This document shows, piece by piece, positions 11,391 to 23,631 of a DNA stretch of 64,000 bases. Where the stretch lies: the NCBI GenBank assembly GCA_947650285.1, contig CANTFL010000471.1, positions 62,001 through 126,000 on the forward strand, given 5' to 3'. Position numbers and translations under genes: made by a program. The DNA comes from Hyaloperonospora brassicae. Taxonomy: Eukaryota > Oomycota > Peronosporomycetes > Peronosporales > Peronosporaceae. The notes below the pieces were generated by a model that was not told where the DNA came from, did no database searches, and saw nothing but the letters and a program-made list of their open reading frames with translations. How positions within the stretch are numbered: position 1 is the first letter of the stretch; the number at the start of each line of letters is the position of its first letter.

Positions 11391-14300
11391 CAAGGATGTT
11401 CTTAAGCGTGGGGGTATCTTCATAATCGGAATAAGGCTCGTACTGACAGTACGGGCGGAGACGACCCACGTTACCGTAGGATGCGTGCTCATCCTATGTG
11501 GAAGTTCGATTGTGTATGCGTTGTCTTGTCGGCAGCACACAAAAGGGACCGATGTACTTCGGCAGTAGTTTACTACTGCCGACACTAGATGACTGCATGT
11601 CCAGGTAAGTTTACCGTAGAGAGTAGAACTAAGTTGCCTCTAATAAATGAAAGAACATTCAACCTCCCATTCTTGTCGGCATTTCGTTTCTGCTGGTCCA
11701 CCGCGTAAGCGATGGAATCCTGCACGAAACGGACCACTGCCTCACGAGCCAGCAGATATATTTCTGTTAGATTGGCCTTGTTGTGTTCAGTTCGCCTTGT
11801 GCGAACTGCAGAAAGAGTCCGTTCCTCATTCTGTTCATCATCGAGGGTTTCATCATCCTCGCTGGAGTAGTCGCTGGCAAAGCTGAATATACCAGCATCG
11901 TCATCATCATCCGAGTCAGTAATAGCGTTGTCGCTATTATTGAGGTGATATTCTTCATCGATGTCGACTTGATCGACATCCGCATCTTACGTATCGGCGT
12001 GAGCGGTGATACGTGATGAGCAAGAGCCAAAACAGTTTTTGCTCGAGCGAGTCCCTCCCCCCTTATCCAAGAGTCACACTCTAGAAGGGCGGGAACACGT
12101 GGATGGCGTAAGCCATTCACGTAAATGGTGTGTGCTGGGTGGCAGCATGCACCGAATTATTGATGGCGAATTCCACCATTGGAAGTAATTCGCTCCAACT
12201 CGGAAACGAGTGGACATATCCTCGAAGGATCTCTTCGAGGACACGGTTAGCACGTTCCGTCCGACCATCTGTTTCCGGATAGTCAGAAGTATAGATCTTC
12301 AATCGTGTTCCAAGAGAGCGGAACACGATTTTCCAAAACTCCACCGAGAACCGAGGGTCATGGTCGGATACGAATTCACGGGGTAGCCCATGAAGTCGAA
12401 AAACTGTGTAGAAAAAGACGCGCGGACATCAGAGAGAGTTAATCGCCTCTGGAACTGCAGCAAGATGAAACATCTTGCTGAACCGATCACGAAACACAAG
12501 AATACCATTATTCTTGTGAGCGTCTTCGTAAAAACCAAAGACGAAGTCCATTAAAACGGACTACCAGCACTCTGTCGGGACCGGTAGAAGCTGTAATGGT
12601 GCACGGGATGAAGGAATAGGCTTCAACCGTTGACAAACCTCGCAAGCACGTATGTACTTGCGGACAAACTTTTACTGGCGTGGCCAGTAAAAGTCACGAC
12701 TTACCGTGAGGTAAGTCTTTTCTCTTCCACGATGTCCGCCTTTCAGGGCATCGTGGCACTCATAAATGATGCGCAAGCGCAAATTATTAGAGTGGGGACG
12801 ACGACACGAGGTGTGTCGCCGGCAACAGGTCGTATAGTACAGCAAACCCGTTGCGAGTTACGTACCGATCCGAAGAGGATCGGTAAAAAGCAGGTAAAAA
12901 AATGTGAGGATTTACGAGATAGATTTGCCAGATGGTGCATCATGCGCGAAAGATTCTTATCTTCTGCGTAGGCTTTCCTCACGTATTCAAGTAATGTTGA
13001 CGACGGGATTTTGACCGTAAGTGCCGCAACAGTGGGCTAATCCCCACTGTTGGATTGTGCGTCCGGCTCAAAATCGGTACGCCGCGAGAGCGCATCAGCG
13101 ACGACATTGAGTTGTCCTAATTTATACTCCACGGAGAAGTTATACTCCGCGAAGAAAGACAGCCACCTCGCCATCCTTTGCGAGAGGTGTGGGCTGTTTA
13201 CGGCCGTGCGTAGTGACGCATGGTCCTTATAGACGATAAAAGGTCTATCTCCCAATAGATAGACCCGAAACTTAGCCAGTGCGTACTTCATGGCAAGGAG
13301 TTCCTTGTCATGCACTGGGTAATTGCGCTCAGCTGCTTGCAGCTGACGCGACTGATAACAGATGACGCGCTCTGCGCCATCTGTGTCAAATTACATCAAC
13401 GCGCAGCCGATTGCAAAATCGCTGGCGTCACAGACCACATTAAATGGTCTGTTCTGATCCGCAATTGCCAGTATTGGCGAGTGCGTCAAGTTTTGCTTTA
13501 TACCCTCAAAGGAAATCTGGCATTCAGCGTTCCATGACCACCTCAAATTGTTATTTAGTTTACAAGAAAGATGCACGGTCATCTCGGCGGAGTTGCGCGA
13601 GTGCTTGTGCAAGTACGCCGCTAGCGCAAGGATCTTACGAAGTCCCTTGAAATCGACTGGCACTGGCCAGTCGGTGATCGCCTTGATCTTTTCGGGATCA
13701 GGGCGTACGCCGTGTTTACCCACGATGCACCCAAGAAGTGGTATTTCGCTAGCCGCGAATATAGACTTCTTGAGGTTTGCGTACAACTTATGCTTGCGCA
13801 TAAGTTGAAGAACCTGACGAACGTGAGTTCTGTGAACTTCAACGTCCGTCCTTCCGTCCATAGCCCGGCTATGGACGAACACATCGTCGAAGTAACTCGG
13901 TGCGAAGTCCCGCACCGGTCTCAACAGATTTGTAACACATCTGTTGAAAGTAGCAGGGGCATTGATCAGCCCCTATGGCATAACTAGCCACTCCCACAGC
14001 ATCCCGCTGGGAGTGCTCACTGCCGTGTTCGGGATGTCCCGTTAACGCATGAGGATCTGATAGAATCCATCCATCAGATCCATGGACGAAAAGATGGTAC
14101 TCTTTGACATACCATCTATGATTACGTCCTTCCTCGGTATCGGCGTCTGAGCCGGTACCGTTGCAGCGTTCAACTTGTTGAATGAGTGCACTATCCGCCA
14201 TCCTCCTGTGGCCTTTCGCACAAAGAAGGTCTGAGAGCTGTGAGGGGATGTTGATTCCCTCACATAGCTCGCTGCTAAGCGATCGGCAAAGAACTTGTCG

Positions 14301-15760
14301 ATCGCTATCACTTGTTCACGTAGGCAGTAGCCACTGCTTCATAACACAGTACTTCGAGCACGGTTTGAGCTCGATCTCGTGTCGAGTGCCTTTGTCCTTA
14401 GGCAACTTGCATGGCACGGATGCAGGGAATACATCCTTGAATTCGATCAAATCCTTGTACAAAGGATTTGCCTGAAGTGACTCCCAGGATTGAGACGTGT
14501 ATCGCTCAATCCGAGTCTTCTCACCGAGGACACTTTCGTTCATCGATGAGCTGCTGAGAACCCGTTCGTTCTCAGCAAACACTGTCGCCGATCGAATATC
14601 GGCCACATACTCATCCTCTGTGACGAGAATGCAGATCTGCTTGACTTTGCCACTACTTAGATCACGCAAGAACCGCTTCGGTTCTAGCGTTGGCAACTGA
14701 GTTATCTCCGAAGTTAACTTTGGAGGCACAATCAGATCAAGTGTATAAGCGCCTACACTTGATCCGTCATTAACCAAGACGTTCAACGTCTCGGTTACTT
14801 CCTGGGAACTTCGTTCCACAGGTTGCTGAAGGCCTAATCCTTCAGAAAGTGACTCTTGAGGGATTCCTTCCTCAAGTACGTGGGGACTTATTCCCTCAAC
14901 GTCTTCCGACTATGGCTGTGAAACCACAGTCAGGGACCGATCCTCTACGGTCGACTCTCCAGTCGACCTAGGATGTCCATGTTGTCCTTTGAAGGAAACA
15001 GGTTTCTTTTGTCTAAGATGCTGCCCGATAGGCATGCATCCATGTCACGGTCCACTCGACTTCTTCGAGTGGTGGACCTTCGGCGCAGCCTGTACTTCTG
15101 TACAGCCGCCGGGAGCTTGCTCCACAGTGTAGTGATCAACTACACTGTGATCTTGTGCGGTCGTGCTAACGACCGTACCGCAAGTGAGGCCATATCACTC
15201 ACTCGCAGAACATCCACACGCTTGTGGACGCTCCAAGATGTTCATCGGATGGCCATCTGATGAACAAGCGGCAGGCATCTTCACGGATCGATGCTGCCAG
15301 CTCACCCTTGGCTCGTACTTTCTGAGCCAAGGTAATCCCAGGATGACATCAATTTGTCATCCAGATCCAGTACGATGAAGTCATCATCGTACTGTTTGCT
15401 CTCTAACGTGTAATGGATTCCCACTACACATTTTGCAACGGTAATAGATGCGCCTGTTGCAAGGCGCACCGTCATCCTCGTTGAAGTGATGTCGCGCTCA
15501 ACAAACTTGAGCCTAGGACCCTCTAGTGACTGGCGACGAACAAAGTTGTTTGACGCCCCACAGTCTACTAGGGCACGAAGCGACAAATCATTGGTCGCTT
15601 TCAACTTCAAGGTGATGAGCGAAACGTCATCACCAGGTGCAGAGACACACAATGATTGTGTATCTGGAGCAACTTTCTTCAAGAGATTTGCAAATTCTCT
15701 TGAGGTTGCTGGATCAGTAGGGCGCTTCGCCCCTACTGACCTCGACCATTTTTTTTAGGG
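10867..15760 (-). pseudogene. pol: pol pseudogene of Gyp-1 (PR-RT-RNase H-INT-chromodomain)
   Basis: Domains in minus-strand order can be placed. The aspartic protease has LVDCGASNNF near 15565. The RT has GGWRIVHSFNKLN (about 14200), MDLMDGFYQ (about 14070) and the catalytic YFDD at 13883-13894. RNase H has DASDFAIGCAL (about 13429) and HDKELLA (about 13310). The integrase tail has ETDGRTERANRVLEE (about 12270). The chromodomain is at 10900-11060, with FFVQWRGYPPSWN. Breaks include a protease frameshift (shared with Gyp-2), RT stops at 14042-14044 and 13973-13975, an RNase H stop at about 13391, and a private one-base insertion near 14325. It codes for no continuous polyprotein. Confidence 0.88.
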
Positions 15761-16888
15761 TCCGTCTCGCTGTTGCGGTTTCGCAACAGCGCTGGACCCA
15801 CGCCCATTGCCTTTTCTGGCAAAAGGTCGTCCATTTCGCTCAGTACTGTTTGGTACTGGGCGTGGAGCACTACACTCGTATGCGTAGTGCCCTAACTTCT
15901 GACAGCGATTGCACTTCAGCAATCGCTTGTTGTTTGGAGAGCGAGGTCTCTCGCTCTCAACATAGCAGAGGTCCATTGGTTCTGGACCTACGATCTCTTG
16001 TCGTCTCGGTAGACGATAAGAGTTTGAGCTAGCATGAGCCTGTCTCATACTAAAGTATTCCTATTCCGCGGCTGATATCGCTTCTTTAAGCGTATTCAGC
16101 TCAAGGCGGAACAGGTGGCTCCTGTCGGGCCCTTCTGCAAGCCCTTGCAAGAACACCATAATCAACGTGTGTTCATGTACAGGTTTAGCAGTTATACTAC
16201 TCGCGAGGAGTTGTATTTGTTGAGCGTAAGCGTGTACATCACGCTTACCCTGCTCGAGTTTCAGGATATCAGAACGAGCTCTGAACTCAGCCTTTGGCGG
16301 CTCAAACGTTTGTATGGGCCGGGACTTGAAGTCATCTAGCGACATAAACACATGTGGGTCGCTACTCTCGAGCCCCAGGGACTAAGTTTTGGCACGCCCT
16401 GCCAAGTGGGTCTGAGCAAATGTGAGTTTTATTTGCTCATCTTCGACGCGACGATCCCTTAAGGCTCTGTAGATTTCGACAAACCACAGAAACAGGGAGT
16501 CCTCCGGGACTCCACTGTACTTGGAGATGTCAACCTTCATGACCTCGGGACGACGCGCATGTGCCGTCCCGCCCACAGCAGCATGGAACTGCTGCTGTAT
16601 CAACAGCTCTGTCTGTTGAGCACCGAGTTATCTCAACTGCTCGGCTTGTTGATAGTCTTGCTGGTGAAGCAAGGCTACTTTTTCCCTTTCGGCGACAAGT
16701 TCATGTTGTATAAACTTGGCTATAGCGGCATGTTGTTGGTCTCTGTCTAGAGACTTTAACATGGCGCTAATAGCGAACTCGCCTACGTTAGAACTCATTC
16801 GTTCTACCGCACTCCATTCGATGTGACTCAAAGGGGTAAACCCTTCACGCGTGGCGTGAAAGGTTTCTTCGTCATCCAACATGTTCAT
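15755..16888 (-). pseudogene. gag: gag pseudogene of Gyp-1
   Basis: One frame of 378 codons runs from ATG 16888 to TAA 15755-15757. It is interrupted by in-frame stops at 16628-16630, 16382-16384 and 16061-16063, each at the same place as in Gyp-2. The central part is a retrotransposon gag domain (VPEDSLFLWFVEIYRAL near 16500). The C-terminus has a CCHC knuckle, CNRCQKLGHYAYEC, near 15890-15930. It would be the nucleocapsid/capsid precursor that packages element RNA. At the two later stops Gyp-3 has a sense codon (TGG at 16382-16384, CAG at 16061-16063), so these are mutations rather than programmed stops. Confidence 0.88.
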
Positions 16889-16932
16889 GTTGGATGCTGT
16901 GGTTCTTGGAAGGACTACCAAGTACTACCGGG

Positions 16933-17326
16933 TGTAACGGGGCACACCCTTGCGTGAACTTAACGCAAGGGTATCGTGCACCGACGAGCTTACACGAGGC
17001 AAACGAGGAAGCGTAGATAAGGGAAAAGTAAAACTGTTATATTACTATAATTAAGTCTTTTATCCATTGTCTCTCTGTTTGACTTAACTTAACTATGTTA
17101 ATATAACTGAATGAATGACAACATCTACTCACCACTCATTGCGCGCGTCTTGCGGCGATTGGTGGGTTGATATTATCAAGGTATCAACCAATGAGTAGAC
17201 TCTTTGGTCGACCTCACCAATATCACCACTATCGGTGATATTGTTCAAAGAATACATCAACTTAATATTCTTTATTGTCACTTATCTCTGAAATGACAAT
17301 TCCATGTAAAGGGCTGCCCCGTTACA
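16933..17326 (-). repeat. LTR type A between the two inverted elements (5' LTR of Gyp-1)
   Basis: A complete 394-bp LTR. On the plus strand it starts TGTAACGGGGCACACCC and ends GGGCTGCCCCGTTACA. It is in the same orientation and of the same type as 59800-60190. It lies directly between the gag leader of Gyp-1 and a truncated type B LTR. Its inverted partner is 24739-25130. Confidence 0.88.
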
Positions 17327-17532
17327 TATAGAAGATTGTAATTTGATTTAGTTAGCTCAAGACGAAAGTTGGTTTATCAAGAGACATAACTATATTAAAT
17401 ACAGCTCTACGTTTTTTCTTGGACAGATCTTTCGAGTTCTGCATACTTCGCTGCGCTTCCTCACGCCACGTGTACGTGACGTCGGGTGCACACAACCTTG
17501 TGTTAAATTGACACATGGCGTGCCCCGTTACA
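17327..17532 (+). repeat. Truncated type B LTR, first half of a split LTR
   Basis: Reads, reversed, as the left 45% of the type B LTR at 52031-52479. It ends GGCGTGCCCCGTTACA at its inner boundary. It begins abruptly with TATAGAAGATTG right after the type A LTR. Length 206 bp; with 25131-25376 (246 bp) it makes one complete LTR of about 450 bp minus a 4-5 bp duplication. Confidence 0.85.
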
Positions 17533-17534
17533 CC

Positions 17535-17553
17535 TGGTAACACTTTGTAGTCC
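17535..17553 (+). other. Candidate primer binding site of Gyp-2
   Basis: TGGTAACACTTTGTAGTCC starts two bases after the LTR end, as expected for pairing with a tRNA 3' CCA end. Gyp-3 has TGGTAGCACTTAGTAGTCC at the same place and Gyp-1 a mutated form. The priming tRNA is not identified. Confidence 0.5.
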
Positions 17554-17582
17554 GTCCAGAGACCACATCCACCTCATCCGAC

Positions 17583-18716
17583 ATGAACATGTAGAATGAG
17601 GAGGACAGCTTTCATGCCACGCGTGAAGGGTTTACCCATCTGAGTGACATCGAATGGAGTGCGGTAGAACGAATGAGTTCTAACGTAGGCGAGTTCGCTA
17701 TTAGCGCCATGTTAAAGTCTCTAGACAGAGACCAACAACATGCCGCTATAGCCAAGTTCATACAACATGAACTTGTCGCCGAAAGGGAAAAAGTAGCCTT
17801 GCTTCACCAGCAAGACTATCAACAAGCCGAGCAGTTGAGATAACTCGGTGCTCAACAGACAGAGCTGTTGATACAGCAGCAATTCCATGCTGCTGTGGGC
17901 GGGACGGCACATGCGCGTCGTCCCGAGGTCATGAAGGTTGACATCTCCAAGTACAGTGGAGTCCCGGAGGACTCCCTGTTTCTGTGGTTTGTCGAAATCT
18001 ACAGAGCCTTAAGGGATCGTCGCGTCGAAGATGAGCAAATAAAACTCACATTTGCTCAGACCCACTTGGCAGGGCGTGCCAAAACTTAGTCCCTGGGGCT
18101 CGAGAGTAGCGACCCACATGTGTTTATGTCGCTAGATGACTTCAAGTCCCGGCCCATACAAACGTTTGAGCCGCCACAGGCTGAGTTCAGAGCTCGTTCT
18201 GATATCCTGAAACTCGAGCAGGGTAAGCGTGATGTACACGCTTACGCTCAACAAATACAACTCCTCGCGAGTAGTATAACTGCTAAACCTGTACATGAAC
18301 ACACGTTGATTATGGTGTTCTTGCAAGGGCTTGCAGAAGGGCCCGACAGGAGCCACCTGTTCCGCCTTGAGCTGAATACGCTTAAAGAAGCGATATCAGC
18401 CGCGGAATAGGAATACTTTAGTATGAGACAGGCTCATGCTAGCTCAAAATCTTATCGTCTACCGAGACGACAAGAGATCGTAGGTCCAGAACCAATGGAC
18501 CTCTGCTATGTTGAGAGCGAGAGACCTCGCTCTCCAAACAACAAGCGATTGCTGAAGTGCAATCGCTGTCAGAAGTTAGGGCACTACGCATACGAGTGTA
18601 GTGCTCCACGCCCAGTACCAAACAGTACTGAGCGAAATGGACGACCTTTTGCCAGAAAAGGCAATGGGCGTGGGTCCAGCGCTGTTGCGAAACCGCAACA
18701 GCGAGACGGACCCTAA
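17583..18716 (+). pseudogene. gag: gag pseudogene of Gyp-2
   Basis: The frame is the same 378 codons as in Gyp-1, from ATG 17583 to TAA 18714-18716. It has in-frame stops at 17592-17594 (private to this copy, codon 4), 17841-17843, 18087-18089 and 18408-18410. The last three are shared with Gyp-1. The gag core (SLFLWFVEIYRALRDRRVEDEQ near 17975) and the CCHC knuckle CNRCQKLGHYAYEC (about 18559-18600) are intact in sequence. The pol frame that follows is offset by -1 relative to gag, across an A7 tract. Gyp-3 lacks one of these bases, so the original gag-pol frame relation is uncertain. Confidence 0.88.
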
Positions 18717-18718
18717 AA

Positions 18719-21700
18719 AAATGGTCGAGGTCAGTAGGGGCGAAGCGCCCTACTGATCCAGCAACCTCAAGAGAATTTGCAAATCTCTTGAAGAAAGTTG
18801 CTCCAGATACACAATCATTGTGTGTCTCTGCACCTGGTGATGACGTTTCGCTCATCACCTTGAAGTTGAAAGCGACCAATGATTTGTCGCTTCGTGACCT
18901 AGTAGACTGTGGGGCGTCAAACAACTTTGTTCGTCGCCAGTCACTAGAGGGTCCTAGGCTCAAGTTTGTTGAGCGCGACATCACTTCAACGAGGATGACG
19001 GTGCGCCTTGCAACAGGCGCATCTATTACCGTTGCAAAATGTGTAGTGGGAATCCATTACACGTTAGAGAGCAAACAGTACGATGATGACTTCATCGTAC
19101 TGGATCTGGATGACAAATTGATGTCATCCTGGGATTACCTTGGCTCAGAAAGTACGAGCCAAGGGTGAGCTGGCAGCATCGATCCGTAAAGATGCCTGCC
19201 GCTTGTTCATCAGATGGCCATCCGATGAACATCTTGGAGCGTCCACAAGCGTGTGGATGTTCTGCGAGTGAGTGATATGGCCTCACTTGCGGTACGGTCG
19301 TTAGCACGACCGCACAAGATCACAGTGTAGTTGATCACTACGACTGTGGAGCAAGCTCCCGGCGGCTGTACAGAAGTACAGGCTACGCCGAAGGTCCACC
19401 ACTCGAAGAAGTCGAGTGGACCGTGACATGGATGCATGCCTATCGGGCAGCATCTTAGACAAAAGAAACCTGTTTCCTTCAAAGGAAAACATGGACATCC
19501 TAGGTCGACTGGAGAGTCGACCGTAGAGGATCGGTCCCTGACTGTGGTTTCACAGCCATAGTCGGAAGACGTTGAGGGAATAAGTCCCCACGTACTTGAG
19601 GAAGGAATCCCTCAAGAGTCACTTTCTGAAGGATTAGGCCTTCAGCAACCTGTGGAACGAAGTTCCCAGGAAGTAACCGAGACGTTGAACGTCTTGGTTA
19701 ATGACGGATCAAGTGTAGGCGCTTATACACTTGATCTGATTGTGCCTCCAAAGTTAACTTCGGAGATAACTCAGTTGCCAACGCTAGAACCGAAGCGGTT
19801 CTTGCGTGATCTAAGTAGTGGCAAAGTCAAGCAATCTGCATTCTCGTCACAGAGGATGAGTATGTGGCCGATATTCGATCGGCGACAGTGTTTGCTGAGA
19901 ACGAACGGGTTCTCAGCAGCTCATCGATGAACGAAAGTGTCCTCGGTGAGAAGACTCGGATTGAGCGATACACGTCTCAATCCTGGGAGTCACTTCGGGC
20001 AAATCCTTTGTACAAGGATTTGATCGAATTCAAGGATGTATTCCCTGCATCCGTGCCATGCAAGTTGCCTAAGGACAAAGGCACTCGACACGAGATCGAG
20101 CTCAAACCGTGCTCGAAGTACTGTGTTATGAAGCAGTGGCCACTGCTACGTGAACAAGTGATAGCGATCGACAAGTTCTTTGCCGATCGCTTAACAGCGA
20201 GCTATGTGAGGGAATCAACATCCCCTCACAGCTCTCAGACCTTCTTTGTGCGAAAGGCCACAGGAGGATGGCGGATAGTGCACTCATTCAACAAGTTGAA
20301 CGCTGCAACGGTACCGGCTCAGACGCCGATACCGAGGAAGGACGTAATCATAGATGGTATGTCAAAGAGTACCATCTTTTCGTCCATGGATCTGATGGAT
20401 GGATTCTATCAGATCCTCATGCGTTAACGGGACATCCCGAACACGGCAGTGAGCACTCCCAGCGGGATGCTGTGGGAGTGGCTAGTTATGCCATAGGGGC
20501 TGATCAATGCCCCTGCTACTTTCAACAGATGTGTTACAAATCTGTTGAGACCGGTGCGGGACTTCGCACCGAGTTACTTCGACGATGTGTTCGTCCATAG
20601 CCGGGCTATGGACGGAAAGACGGACGTTGAAGTTCACAGAACTCACGTTCGTCAGGTTCTTCAACTTATGCGCAAGCATAAGTTGTACGCAAACCTCAAG
20701 AAGTCTATATTCGCGGCTAGCGAAATACCACTTCTTGGGTGCATCGTGGGTAAACACGGCGTACGCCCTGATCCCGAAAAGATCAAGGCGATCACCGACT
20801 GGCCAGTGCCAGTCGATTTCAAGGGACTTCGTAAGATCCTTGCGCTAGCGGCGTACTTGCACAAGCACTCGCGCAACTCCGCCGAGATGACCGTGCATCT
20901 TTCTTGTAAACTAAATAACAATTTGAGGTGGTCATGGAACGCTGAGTGCCAGATTTCCTTTGAGGGTATAAAGCAAAGCTTGATGCAATCGCCGATACTG
21001 GCGATTGCAGATCAGAACAGACCATTTCATGTGGTCTGTGTCGCCAGCGATTTTGCAATCGGCTGCGCGTTGATGTAATTTGACACAGATGGCGCAGAGC
21101 GCGTCATCTGTTATCAGTCGCGTCAGCTGCAAGCAGCTGAGCGCAATTACCCAGTGCATGACAAGGAACTCCTTGCCATGAAGTACGCACTGGCTAAGTT
21201 TCGGGTCTATCTATTGGGAGATAGACCTTTTATCGTCTATAAGGACCATGCGTCACTACGCACGGCCGTAAACAGCCCACACCTCTCGCAAAGGATGGCG
21301 AGGTGGCTGTCTTTCTTCGCGGAGTATAACTTCTCCGTGGAGTATAAATTAGGACAACTCAATGTCGTCGCTGATGCGCTCTCGCGGCGTACCGATTTTG
21401 AGCCGGACGCACAATCCAACAGTGGGGATTAGCCCACTGTTGCGGCACTTACGGTCAAAATCCCGTCGTCAACATTACTTGAATACGTGAGGAAAGCCTA
21501 CGCAGAAGATAAGAATCTTTCGCGCATGATGCACCATCTGGAAAATCTATCTCGTAAATCCTCATATTTTTTTACCTGCTTTTTACCGATCCTCTTCGGA
21601 TTGGTACACAACTCGCAACGTATTTGCTGCACTATGCAGCTGTTGCCGACGAATCGCCTCGTGTCGTCGTACCGGCTCATCATGATCTGCGTTTACGCAT

Positions 21701-23631
21701 CATGTATGAGTATCACGATGCCTCGAATGGCGACCATCGTGGAAGAGAAAAGACTTACCTCACGGTAAGTCGTGACTTTTACTGGCCACGCCAGTAAAAG
21801 TTTGTCCGCAAGTACATACGTGCTTGCGAGGTTTGTCAACGGGTGAAGCCTATTCCTTCATCCCGTGCACCGTTACAGCTTCTACCGGTCCCGACAGAGT
21901 GCTGGCAGTCCGTTTTAATGGACTTCGTCTTTGGTTTTTACGAAGACGCTCACAAGAATAATGGTATTCTTGTGTTTCGTGATCGGTTCAGCAAGATGTT
22001 TCATCTTGCTGCAGTTCCAGAGGCGATTAATTCTCTCTGATGTCCGCGCGTCTTTTTCTACACAGTGTTTCGACTTCATGGGCTACCCCGTGAATTCGTA
22101 TCCGACCATGACCCTCGGTTCTCGGTGGAGTTTTGGAAAATCGTGTTCCGCTCTCTTGGAACACGATTGAAGATCTCTACTTCTGACTATCCGGAAACAG
22201 ATGGTCGGACGGAACGTGCTAACCGTGTCCTCGAAGAGATCCTTCGAGGATATGTCCACTCGTTTCCGAGTTGGAGCGAATTACTTCCAATGGTGGAATT
22301 CGCCATCAATAATTCGGTGCATGCTGCCACCCAGCACACACCATTTACGTGAATGGCTTACGCCATCCACGTGTTCCCGCCCTTCTAGAGTGTGACTCTT
22401 GGATAAGGGGGGAGGGACTCGCTCGAGCAAAAACTGTTTTGGATCTTGCTCATCACGTATCATCGCTCACGCCGATACGTAAGATGCGGATGTCGATCAA
22501 GTCGACATCGATGAAGAAGATCACCTCAATAATAGCGACAACGCTATTACTGACTCGGATGATGATGACGATGCTGGTATATTCAGCATCGTCAACGATT
22601 ATTCCAGCGAGGAAGAAGACAACCTCGCTGAAGAAGAGAACAATCTCTTAGCAGTGCGCACGAAGCGCACTGAAAGACACAACAACGAGTCAGCAGAGAA
22701 CTTCCTGCTGACTCGAGAGGCGGTAGTCCGTTTTGTTCAGGACTCCATCGCAAATGCGGTGGACCGCCAGAAACGGAACGCAGACAAGAATGGAAGAGCA
22801 AATGTTCTTTCATTTAAAGTTAACGACCTAGTACTACTGTCTACGGTAAACTTACCTGGACATGCAGTCACTAGTGTCGGCAGTAGTAAACTACTGCCGA
22901 AGTACATTGGGCCATTTCGAGTGTTGCATGGCAAGGTCAATGCATACACGATCGAATCGCCACGTAGGATGCGTGCGCATCCTAAGTTTTACGTGGGGCG
23001 ACTCAGGCCGTACTGTCAGTACGAGCCTTCTTCTTCCGATGAAGATAGCCCCCACGTTCAAGAACATCCATCAAGTTCTTGCGTTCGCGCTCCAGACGAT
23101 CCGTCTGGTCGCGCAGATATGATACCTTGGAACTCAACCGAGATATCTCCCCGCGAGCTGTCGCCAGCTCGCCGAATAGGAAGCGGACATCCCGCTCGAC
23201 CTGAAGCTGCGCTGTGGCATAATCGGTGCGATCTCTCGCCCGATCAGCCTCGCGATCCTTGCGGTTCGTCCGCACGGTATCAGTCAAAGCGTAGCGCCGG
23301 TCGCGCTCGTGCTTCAAGTCATCGCGCAATTCATCGATTGCGCGATCCATCTCGTAAGGGTCGAGATGGTGAACCGAGTCATCTGGAGGAGGTCTTTCCT
23401 CCTCCACCACATCCTTTGGTGGATGCTCACGGTGGTCAATGTTTTCTAGTGGAGCGTATCTTGAATCACCGTGACGATTCAGGATCAAGGACGATCTACC
23501 TCGTCCAGTGGCGGGGGTATCCACCCTCTTGGAACAGCTGGGAGCCCCGCTCTCAGCTGTTGATGGATGTTGAAGGTCTCGTCCACCAGTATGACGAGAC
23601 CCATCCGATGAGTCCTCGGGCCCATCGGTAA
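18719..23631 (+). pseudogene. pol: pol pseudogene of Gyp-2 (PR-RT-RNase H-INT-chromodomain)
   Basis: The protease LVDCGASNNF is near 18900; the unusual D-C-G in place of D-S/T-G is present in all three copies. RT has the catalytic YFDD at 20575-20586. RNase H is at 21030-21430, with its first catalytic Asp replaced by Val (GTC, 21040-21042) only in this copy. The integrase DDE triad sits near D 21921, D 22104 and E 22212. A 325-codon open frame (22654-23631) carries the integrase tail and a chromodomain (FLVERIL...YLVQWRGYPPSWN, about 23440-23590), thought to guide chromovirus insertion to marked chromatin. Breaks: a protease frameshift near 19115, stops at 20425, 20494, 21076 and 22038 (shared with Gyp-1), and a private one-base deletion near 19831. 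Confidence 0.88.

Larger units (their letters stand above)
9166..17326 (-). mobile_element. Ty3/gypsy chromovirus retrotransposon Gyp-1 (defective)
   Basis: On the minus strand the order is 5' LTR (type A, 16933-17326), gag, protease, reverse transcriptase, RNase H, integrase, chromodomain, an opposite-strand ORF, a polypurine tract and a 3' LTR (9166-9597). The gag-to-integrase part is nearly identical to Gyp-2 and shares its stop codons, while the 3' end from about 11885 downward resembles Gyp-3. The two LTRs are of different types, which a simple insertion cannot give. It cannot encode a functional gag-pol. Confidence 0.9.

Noticed and set aside
18710..18722. A7 tract between gag and pol as a programmed -1 frameshift site
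   Set aside because: The tract follows the gag stop and Gyp-3 has a different length and spacing, so the frame relation is not conserved.
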